From assembly GCA_030596305.1 (NCBI GenBank), contig JAUVKK010000070.1, positions 1-5,699 of the forward strand: a DNA stretch of 5,699 nt, read 5' to 3'. The number at the start of each line of letters is the position of its first letter. The stretch's first letter is position 1. Shown in pieces: positions 1 to 4,824 of the stretch. Origin of the DNA: Helicobacteraceae bacterium. GTDB taxonomy: Bacteria; Campylobacterota; Campylobacteria; Campylobacterales; Sulfurimonadaceae. The position numbers and the translations under genes are program-made. The notes under the pieces were generated by a model. The model was given only the letters and a program-made list of their open reading frames with translations, had not been told where the DNA came from and did no database searches.

Positions 1-1122
1 CTTCATGATATCTTGAAAGTCGAAGGTAACCAGGGGTTTGTGTTTGCTCCAAACCCACCGACGACTATCTTGATGACAGGTCTTCAAGGCTCGGGTAAGA
101 CAACGACTACAGGTAAATTAGCTGTTTTTCTTAAAGAGCAAAAAAAGAAAAAAGTACTGATCATCGCAGCTGACCTTCAGCGTCTTGCTGCGGTTGAGCA
201 GTTACGTCAGATCACAGAAAAGATTGAAGTCGACCTGCACGCTGATGAAGCAGCATCACCGGTAGAAGTGGTTAAGGCTGGTTTAGAGAAAGCAAAAGCA
301 AATCTTTATGATGTAGTTTTGATCGATACAGCAGGTCGTTTGGCGATTGATGAAGCTTTGATGGCTGAACTTAAAGAGGTCAAAGATGTGGCGCAGCCAG
401 ATGAGATCTTCTACGTAGCTGACTCGATGACAGGGCAGGATGCTGTTCGTACAGCAGCAAGCTTTAAAGAGCAGATCGGTATCGATGGGGTTATCTTAAG
501 TAAATATGATGGCGACTCTAAGGGCGGCGTGGCTCTTGGTTTAGCTTCTCAGGTCGAAGTACCACTTCGTTTTATCGGTAGCGGTGAGAAGATGGAAGAC
601 CTTGAGGTCTTCTTACCTGAGCGTATTGTTAACCGTCTTATGGGCTTTGGTGATATTGAAGGACTTGCTGAGAGAACAGCCAATGTCATCGATGAGAAAA
701 AAGCGAAAGAGCTGACTAAAAAGATTAAAAAAGGGAAGTTCAACTTCAACGACTTTTTAGAGCAGATGGAGTCGATGAAAAAGATGGGTTCTATGAAGTC
801 TATTATGGGCATGATCCCGGGTATGGGCGACATGTCCAAAGCACTCAAAGACTTTGACATGGAGAACTCAAAAGAGATCATTCAGATCAAATCAATGGTC
901 GGTTCAATGACTAAAAAAGAGCGTGAAGACCCAGATCTTCTAAACAACAGCCGTAAACTCCGTATAGCGACAGGTTGTGGAATGAGTCAGATGGAAGTCA
1001 ACCGTGCTCTAAAGCAGTTTAAAAATGCGGCAAAGATGGCGAAAAAGTTCTCTGGTAAAAAAGGGATGCAGGACCTTCAGGCGATGATGGGTCAGATGAA
1101 GGGTGGCGGTTTCCCACGTTGA
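1..1122 (+). CDS. ffh: Signal recognition particle protein Ffh, 5'-truncated by the window edge
   Basis: SRP GTPase: it binds signal sequences on ribosome-nascent chains with 4.5S RNA and docks with FtsY at the inner membrane. The frame is open from base 1, so the gene begins upstream. 373 residues are present; the family is about 450, so most of the N domain is missing. The TTG at base 13 lies inside the gene and is not its start. Fragment residues 27-41 are the P-loop (GLQGSGKTTTTGKLA), 58-64 DLQRLAA, 109-113 DTAGR (G3), 167-170 SKYD (G4, usually TKLD) and 193-196 GSGE (G5). A methionine-rich M domain follows from about residue 245, with the SRP-RNA-binding helix near 321-345 (RIATGCG, where RIAxGSG is usual) and a Gly/Met-rich tail ending GGGFPR. 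It lies upstream of rpsP as in many proteobacteria, but a 303-base gap separates them here. Identification is secure. Confidence 0.97.
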   Translation, partial: LHDILKVEGNQGFVFAPNPPTTILMTGLQGSGKTTTTGKLAVFLKEQKKKKVLIIAADLQRLAAVEQLRQITEKIEVDLHADEAASPVEVVKAGLEKAKANLYDVVLIDTAGRLAIDEALMAELKEVKDVAQPDEIFYVADSMTGQDAVRTAASFKEQIGIDGVILSKYDGDSKGGVALGLASQVEVPLRFIGSGEKMEDLEVFLPERIVNRLMGFGDIEGLAERTANVIDEKKAKELTKKIKKGKFNFNDFLEQMESMKKMGSMKSIMGMIPGMGDMSKALKDFDMENSKEIIQIKSMVGSMTKKEREDPDLLNNSRKLRIATGCGMSQMEVNRALKQFKNAAKMAKKFSGKKGMQDLQAMMGQMKGGGFPR

Positions 1123-1133
1123 AATAACACCAC

Positions 1134-1162
1134 TTGGAAGTTTTCGCTTTTTTAGCTATACT
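1134..1162 (+). promoter_or_regulatory. Candidate sigma-70-type promoter for the rpsP operon leader
   Basis: TTGGAA (1134-1139), a 17-base spacer and TATACT (1157-1162) match the TTGACA/TATAAT consensus at 4 of 6 and 5 of 6 positions. The spacer is T-rich, as is common upstream of Campylobacterota -10 boxes. Transcription would begin near 1169 and give a leader of about 255 bases before rpsP that includes the nested hairpin. Weaker candidates are TTCACG-17-TATAGA (1323-1351), inside that hairpin, and CATAAT at 1295-1300. The choice among them is inference. Confidence 0.45.
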
Positions 1163-1271
1163 TCCGCTCACGAAAGACATTTTCTTAAACAATCCCTCTG
1201 TGATTTGAAAATGAGTAGCTGGTCACAAAGTTTAAAATGAGTCTCTTATAGAGATTGATTTTAACCTTTTG

Positions 1272-1398
1272 TGCCGGTTACATGTGTACGTCCGCATAAT
1301 GGCGATTAGAGGAAAGTAAGTATTCACGGTGCTCAGCACTCTTTTTATAGACTTTCCCCTTTTTCTCTTTTATGTTTCGACGACAGATGTAACCAGCA
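1272..1398 (+). ncRNA. Putative structured RNA leader or small RNA upstream of rpsP
   Basis: The two halves of this stretch are complementary in nested order. Outer helix: 1272-1274 with 1396-1398, a mismatch, 1276-1283 (GGTTACAT) with 1387-1394 (ATGTAACC), a G-G mismatch, 1285-1287 with 1383-1385, a bulged A, then 1289-1292 (CGTC) with 1379-1382 (GACG). Next: 1295-1299 (CATAA) with 1370-1374 (TTATG). Next: 1308-1317 with 1351-1360, where GGAAAGT pairs ACTTTCC after one A-C mismatch and two more pairs. Tip: 1329-1332 (GTGC) with 1336-1339 (GCAC) around TCA. That is about 36 pairs over 127 bases, ending 27 bases before the rpsP start codon. It lacks the conserved SRP RNA tetraloop region and does not look like RNase P RNA or tmRNA. 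It could be an autoregulatory r-protein leader, a 6S-like rod or an independent sRNA. I do not recognise a family. Confidence 0.45.
1308..1371 (+). terminator. Possible intrinsic terminator or attenuator within the rpsP leader
   Basis: The inner helix 1308-1317/1351-1360 (core GGAAAGT with ACTTTCC) is followed at once by a T-rich run, 1360-1371, broken only by two C. A smaller hairpin inside it, GTGC-TCA-GCAC (1329-1339), is also followed by a T-rich stretch (1342-1346). The 33-base inner loop is large for a simple terminator, and the T-run also supplies part of the outer pairing. It may end upstream transcripts (ffh or a leader RNA), attenuate rpsP, or do neither. Confidence 0.3.
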
Positions 1399-1425
1399 AT
1401 TGGTATATCAAAAACAGGAACTAAT

Positions 1426-1653
1426 ATGACAGTTATCAGACTAACTCGTATGGGTCGTAAAAAACAGCCTTTCTACCGTATCGCGGTAACAGATTCTCGT
1501 AAACGTCGTGATGGTGGTTGGATCGAACTTATCGGTCACTACAACCCAATGACAGACGAAAAGACACTAGTAGTAGACAACGAACGTCTTGACTACTGGT
1601 TAAGCGTTGGTGCTCAAATGAGTAGCCGCGTTAAAAAAATTACTGGTAGATAG
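1426..1653 (+). CDS. rpsP: 30S ribosomal protein bS16
   Basis: Small basic 30S protein that binds 16S rRNA early in assembly of the 5' domain. The 75-residue product opens with the family signature ([19 protein letters not shown], residues 1-19) and continues with [19 protein letters not shown] (23-41) and the [12 protein letters not shown] segment (54-65). It is shorter than the E. coli protein (82) and lacks an extended C-terminal tail, which I remember as normal in Campylobacterota. AGGA at 1416-1419, six bases before the ATG, supports this start. It is the first gene of the rpsP-khpA-rimM-trmD-rplS operon and follows the long structured leader. The stop is 2 bases before the next gene, so translation of the two is probably coupled. 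Confidence 0.98.
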   Translation: MTVIRLTRMGRKKQPFYRIAVTDSRKRRDGGWIELIGHYNPMTDEKTLVVDNERLDYWLSVGAQMSSRVKKITGR

Positions 1654-1655
1654 TC

Positions 1656-1895
1656 ATGGTCACTGATTTCGTCGAACAATTCGCCAAAATGATCGCTAAC
1701 TACCCTGAAGATGTTCAGGTCGAGGCACATGAGGGTGATGAGATGATCGAGATCGTTTTACATGCTAACCAGGCCGATGTAGGTAAACTTATCGGTAAAG
1801 AGGGCAAGATGATTGGTGCGATCAAGACACTTATTTCTGGCTGTAAAGCTAAAGATGGTAAGAGTTACCGTATCAATGTCGAAGCAATCAACTAA
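1656..1895 (+). CDS. khpA: KH-domain RNA-binding protein KhpA
   Basis: 79-residue protein consisting of one KH fold. The nucleic-acid-binding GxxG loop is seen as GKEG at residues 47-50 inside VGKLIGKEGKMIGAIKTLI (42-60), followed by a final beta strand (YRINVEAIN). Its length and its position between rpsP and rimM are typical of the KhpA family (formerly YlqC). In Gram-positive bacteria KhpA pairs with KhpB/EloR and binds many RNAs; the role in Campylobacterota is inferred only. There is no clear Shine-Dalgarno sequence before the ATG, which starts 2 bases after the rpsP stop, so re-initiation by ribosomes finishing rpsP is likely. Its 3' end overlaps rimM by 20 bases. Confidence 0.93.
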   Translation: MVTDFVEQFAKMIANYPEDVQVEAHEGDEMIEIVLHANQADVGKLIGKEGKMIGAIKTLISGCKAKDGKSYRINVEAIN

Positions 1896-2418
1896 AGACC
1901 TGCTTCATATCGCTACTTTGGGCCGCACTGTCGGTCTATACGGCGACATGAAGTTTCACGACAAAAGTGATTTTCCCGAGCAGTTTGTAGCTGGGGCTAC
2001 CTTTTTAAAAGGTGACGGAAAACCACTGACCATTCTTGATATTAACGAAGCCAGAGGAACGATTATGATCCAGGGCTTTGAGAGTCTAGAGAGTGCCAAG
2101 AAACTGACTAACGTCAAACTCTACACAACAATGCAAGCAACCCGCGAGCAGTGTGAGTTGGAAGAGGGTGAGTACTTTTGGTTTGACATCGTAGGCTGTG
2201 ACGTCTATGAAGATGACAAAAAGCTTGGTGTCGTGAAAGAGGTAGAGCGTATCGCTATTACAAACTATTTGAGTATCGTCACTGACGACGCTCTTGTGAG
2301 TAAGGGTGCTGCTAAAAGCTTTTTGCTTCCGTACGGAGAAGCTTTTGTAGTGAAGACAGATGTTGAGAACAGACGTATTGATGTACGTGATGCAACTGAC
2401 ATCTTAGAAGCTTCATAA
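1876..2418 (+). CDS. rimM: Ribosome maturation factor RimM
   Basis: 16S rRNA processing and 30S head-maturation factor that associates with uS19 and acts late in small-subunit assembly. The 180-residue product has the N-terminal RimM barrel with LGRTVGLYG (15-23), where GxxG in a small loop is the family hallmark. The C-terminal PRC-barrel begins near EGEYFWFDIVGCDVY (97-111) and includes LGVVKEVE and the FLLPYGEAFV strand. The ATG at 1876 gives an N-terminus starting MSKQ, about 14 residues before the conserved LG motif, as in homologues. An in-frame ATG at 1813 would add 21 residues with no family similarity, lying wholly over the khpA KH domain, so I rejected it. The gene overlaps khpA by 20 bases. 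Operon neighbours rpsP and trmD are the classic ones. Confidence 0.96.
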   Translation: MSKQSTKDLLHIATLGRTVGLYGDMKFHDKSDFPEQFVAGATFLKGDGKPLTILDINEARGTIMIQGFESLESAKKLTNVKLYTTMQATREQCELEEGEYFWFDIVGCDVYEDDKKLGVVKEVERIAITNYLSIVTDDALVSKGAAKSFLLPYGEAFVVKTDVENRRIDVRDATDILEAS

Positions 2419-2427
2419 GAGCAGCAG

Positions 2428-3129
2428 ATGCGTTTTACTTATGTCACACTCTTTCAAAATCTGATAGAGGGGTATTTTCAGGATTCGATCCTCAAACGGG
2501 CTCAAGATAAAGAGCTCTTTGAAGTCGACTACCTGAACCCGCGTGACTATACAACCAACAAACACCAGAAAGTCGATGATACGGCTACAGGTGGGGGTGC
2601 CGGTATGGTGATGACACCGCAACCGCTTTTTGATGCACTCAGTGCACTCAGAGAGCAGGGCGATGTCCACATCATCTTTACCACGCCGGTTGGTAAGCCG
2701 TTTCGGCAAAATGATGCTAAGCGATTGGCATCAAAAGGTCATATTGCCTTTGTAAGTGGTCGTTACGAAGGGATTGATGAACGTGTTATTGAGACATTTG
2801 CGGATGAACTCTTTAGCATTGGTGATTACGTTTTGACAGGTGGCGAACTGCCGTCGTTGGTGATGAGTGATGCAATCGCTCGAAACATCGACGGTGTTCT
2901 TGGAAACAGCGAATCTCTCGATATCGAGAGTTTTGAAACGCCACTTTTGGAAGCACCTAGCTTCTCAAAACCAGCTTTATATGAGGGACGTGCGGTCCCA
3001 TCAGAATATGTAAAGGGAAATCACAGTAAAATAACCGCACTAAAATTTGCCATGTCTGAAGCGAAAACCTCGTTTTTCAGACCTGAGCAGCTTATAAAGC
3101 ACAAAAAAAGGACATCTTATGAGAAATAA
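2428..3129 (+). CDS. trmD: tRNA (guanine37-N1)-methyltransferase TrmD
   Basis: SAM-dependent SPOUT enzyme that methylates N1 of G37 next to the anticodon and so prevents +1 frameshifting. The 233-residue product shows the N-terminal VTLF start, [14 protein letters not shown] (38-51), the GGGAGMVM loop (55-62), the trefoil-knot SAM site [12 protein letters not shown] (109-120) and [13 protein letters not shown] (130-142), GVLGN (156-160) and the C-terminal GNHSKI. Aligned without gaps to E. coli TrmD through this segment, catalytic Arg154 is kept (R152), but Asp169, the proposed general base, is Glu (E167). The usual PHYTRP is PSFSKP here. It is shorter than E. coli TrmD (255) at the C-terminus. 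AAGAG (2417-2421) over the rimM stop can serve as its ribosome binding site. It overlaps rplS by 11 bases. Confidence 0.97.
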   Translation: MRFTYVTLFQNLIEGYFQDSILKRAQDKELFEVDYLNPRDYTTNKHQKVDDTATGGGAGMVMTPQPLFDALSALREQGDVHIIFTTPVGKPFRQNDAKRLASKGHIAFVSGRYEGIDERVIETFADELFSIGDYVLTGGELPSLVMSDAIARNIDGVLGNSESLDIESFETPLLEAPSFSKPALYEGRAVPSEYVKGNHSKITALKFAMSEAKTSFFRPEQLIKHKKRTSYEK

Positions 3130-3475
3130 GTACATTGAAAATTTCGAAGCTGCACAAGTTGCATCGAAAACTATTCCTGAATTCCGTGCCGGTGATACTC
3201 TACGTCTAGCTGTAACAATTAAAGAAGGCGATAAGTCTCGTGTTCAGAGCTACGAGGGTGTATGTATCGCTAAACGCGGTCAAGGTACAGGTCAAACTGT
3301 TACTGTACGTAAAATCGGCGCTAACGGCGTTGGTATTGAGCGTATTTTCCCACTCTACACTGACTCTATCAGTGAGATCAAAGTACTTCGTCGCGGTCGC
3401 GTTCGTCGTGCTAAACTTTTCTACCTTCGTGATCTTGCAGGTAAAAAAGCACGTATCAAAGAGCTACGCAAGTAG
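3119..3475 (+). CDS. rplS: 50S ribosomal protein bL19
   Basis: Large-subunit protein at the 30S-50S interface. The 118-residue product has the family pattern throughout: [26 protein letters not shown] is summarised by FRAGD (22-26) and the QSYEGV strand (43-48), followed by [13 protein letters not shown] (70-82) and the basic [14 protein letters not shown] (91-104). Its length equals the usual 115-120. AAAGGA at 3107-3112, six bases before the ATG, is a strong ribosome binding site and supports this start even though it lies inside trmD. It is the last gene of the operon, and a hairpin terminator begins 11 bases after its stop. Confidence 0.98.
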   Translation: MRNKYIENFEAAQVASKTIPEFRAGDTLRLAVTIKEGDKSRVQSYEGVCIAKRGQGTGQTVTVRKIGANGVGIERIFPLYTDSISEIKVLRRGRVRRAKLFYLRDLAGKKARIKELRK

Positions 3476-3485
3476 TTCTCTTTTT

Positions 3486-3519
3486 AACTGCCTTTATGGC
3501 GGTTATCTCTTCTCTTTTT
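3486..3519 (+). terminator. Rho-independent terminator of the rpsP-rplS operon
   Basis: AACTGCC (3486-3492) pairs with GGCGGTT (3498-3504), seven pairs including one G-U, around a TTTAT loop. A T-rich run follows to 3519, ending in five T. It sits 11 bases after the rplS stop, where an operon end is expected. A 12-base direct repeat, TTCTCTTTTTAA, flanks the hairpin (3476-3487 and 3510-3521). Confidence 0.85.
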
Positions 3520-3559
3520 AAAACCCCTAAAACATTACCTTTCTTTAAACCTTTCTTAG

Positions 3560-3565
3560 TATAAT
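3560..3565 (+). promoter_or_regulatory. Candidate -10 box (TATAAT) for the peptidase/ligase unit
   Basis: A perfect TATAAT preceded by TAG and by alternating T-rich tracts (3540-3557), the promoter style described for Campylobacter, where a -35 box is often absent. A start near 3572 would leave about 140 bases of AT-rich leader before the peptidase gene. Other -10-like hexamers lie closer to the gene: TACAAT at 3606-3611 and TATAAA at 3641-3646. The true start could be any of these. Confidence 0.5.
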
Positions 3566-3712
3566 TATCTACTTATTTTGTTACATCTTCGTAATAAATT
3601 TTTACTACAATAGTATCTATAAATTATTTCATATGTATCGTATAAATGAGTCAAAAGAGTGTGCGTCCATACGTGTCAGTCATTCACCAAACAAATTGTA
3701 AAAAGGATTGTT

Positions 3713-4822
3713 GTGTCTTACCTTCTCGACCTCAAAAAAGTAGTTAACATTAACTCTTTTACCAAAAATAAACATGGGGTTGATCAGGTAGGTCAGGTGT
3801 TTGATCAATGGCTGGGTGAACTTGGCTTTGATGTGACTGTTTATAAACGTGAACTTATCGGTGAACATCGACTCTATCGCTCGAAACGTACTGAGGGTAA
3901 AAAGCTGCTACTTCTTGGTCATCTGGACACTGTTTTTCCTGAGGGAAAGTTCGAGCATTTCAGTGAAGATGAAGAGTGGGTCTATGGCCCGGGTGTCTGT
4001 GATATGAAAGGGGGCAACATTGTTGCTCTTGAAGCACTCCGCCTCTTGAAAGCTGAAGAGATAGAGATCAGTAACGTTGATATTCTTTTTGTCAGTGATG
4101 AAGAGACGGGGAGTGATGACTCAAAACTGTTGACAGCGAAGCTGGCACCGGAGTATGACTACTGTCTTGTTTATGAAGCTGCAGGCGAAAGTGGTGAGGT
4201 CGTAACGGGCCGTAAAGGGGTTGGTACCTTTTTTGTTGACATCACGGGTGTGGCTAAACATGCCGGAAATTTTTATGCTGATGGTGTGGATGCTAACCTG
4301 GAAGCAGCGCATAAACTGCAAAAGCTAGTAGCGCTGACTGATCTTTCAAAAGGGACAACAGTCAATGTCGGTAAGTTAGAAGGGGGTATCGGTGCAAACA
4401 CCATCTCTCCGCATGCGCACCTTACATTTGAACTGCGTTACAAAACGACAGCAGAACGTGATCGTGTTTTAACTGCCATCGATACAATCGTCTCTACCTC
4501 TTATGTGGATGGTACAAGCTCGACAATGAGCGGTGGAATTCAACGTGATGTGATGATGAGCTCGGATGCCTCTTTTGGTTTTGTTGATGACATTGAACGT
4601 ATTACGGGTGCAAAATTGCCGACGGAAGAGCGTGGCGGGGTGAGTGATGCCAACATCGTCAGTTCATGCGGTGTGATCACGCTTGATGGTTTTGGCCCTT
4701 TTGGTGATGGTGATCATACCATTCATGAGCGTGCAAACAAAAAAAGTTTTGACGAACGTATAGCACTCTCAAAAGAGTTGATAGCGTACTTTATAAAAAA
4801 TTCTGGGTTCAAGGAGCAGTAG
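3713..4822 (+). CDS. M20A-family metallopeptidase, carboxypeptidase G2-like
   Basis: Predicted cytoplasmic di-zinc amidohydrolase; no signal peptide is visible. The 369-residue product aligns by motif with carboxypeptidase G2: GHLDTV (69-74; H70 metal, D72), YGPGVCDMKGG (91-101; D97 bridging metal), SDEETGS (128-134; E130 catalytic, E131 metal), E155 (equivalent to the later metal Glu), a lid/dimerisation domain from about 166 with KHAG (182-185), GGIGANTI (224-231), and GDGDHTIHE (331-339; H335 metal). All expected ligands are present, so it should be active. CPG2 cuts C-terminal glutamate from folates, and other members (ArgE, DapE, LysK) cleave amide-linked amino acids; the substrate here is unknown. 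The GTG start at 3713 follows AAAAGGA (3701-3707). An in-frame GTG at 3659 would add 18 residues without family similarity. It is coupled to an ATP-grasp gene 2 bases downstream. Confidence 0.93.
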   Translation: MSYLLDLKKVVNINSFTKNKHGVDQVGQVFDQWLGELGFDVTVYKRELIGEHRLYRSKRTEGKKLLLLGHLDTVFPEGKFEHFSEDEEWVYGPGVCDMKGGNIVALEALRLLKAEEIEISNVDILFVSDEETGSDDSKLLTAKLAPEYDYCLVYEAAGESGEVVTGRKGVGTFFVDITGVAKHAGNFYADGVDANLEAAHKLQKLVALTDLSKGTTVNVGKLEGGIGANTISPHAHLTFELRYKTTAERDRVLTAIDTIVSTSYVDGTSSTMSGGIQRDVMMSSDASFGFVDDIERITGAKLPTEERGGVSDANIVSSCGVITLDGFGPFGDGDHTIHERANKKSFDERIALSKELIAYFIKNSGFKEQ

Positions 4823-4824
4823 CA

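Larger units (their letters stand above)
1123..1425 (+). other. ffh-rpsP intergenic region
   Basis: This 303-base gap has no open frame longer than a few codons and no tRNA or rRNA signature. It contains, in order: a promoter candidate 11 bases after the ffh stop; a weak hairpin GGAAGT/ACTTCC (1136-1141 with 1160-1165) that has no T-run after it; two copies of AAAATGAGT (1208-1216 and 1234-1242); a small hairpin TCTCT-TAT-AGAGA (1242-1254); the long nested structure described separately (1272-1398); and the rpsP ribosome binding site AGGA (1416-1419). No strong terminator for ffh is visible before 1272. Confidence 0.7.

Noticed and set aside
139..156. A-rich run in ffh (codons for QKKKK) as a slippery frameshift site
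   Set aside because: The zero frame continues through the full conserved Ffh, I saw no stimulatory hairpin, and Lys runs are common in this AT-leaning genome.
549..881. Open frame of about 110 codons on the minus strand within ffh
   Set aside because: It lies entirely opposite conserved Ffh G- and M-domain codons, has low-complexity Ser/Phe/Ile composition and matches no family I know.
1272..1398. SRP RNA, RNase P RNA or tmRNA in the ffh-rpsP gap
   Set aside because: The GAGGAAAGT stretch at 1309-1317 resembles part of the RNase P conserved region, but the rest of that region and the expected length are missing. The SRP GGAAGCAGCC-type apical loop and tmRNA ends are also absent.
1813..1875. 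Upstream in-frame ATG for rimM
   Set aside because: The 21 added residues are the khpA KH domain read out of frame and have no RimM similarity; the ATG at 1876 fits family length.
2314..2346. Inverted repeat AAAAGC...GCTTTT with TCCGTACGGA inside rimM as a terminator
   Set aside because: It lies within coding sequence with only four T after it, and the operon continues into trmD. The palindrome is explained by codons of the LLPYGEAF strand.
2413..2709. Open frame of about 98 codons on the minus strand over trmD
   Set aside because: It is antisense to highly conserved TrmD residues, has no recognisable motif and no separate promoter or ribosome binding site.
3240..3521. Second plus-strand frame overlapping rplS and its terminator
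   Set aside because: It would run through conserved bL19 codons in another frame and then across the terminator hairpin. The Val/Ser/Leu-rich product resembles a frame shadow.
3659..3712. Upstream GTG start for the M20 peptidase
   Set aside because: The added 18 residues have no M20 counterpart and no ribosome binding site ahead, whereas AAAAGGA sits correctly before the GTG at 3713.
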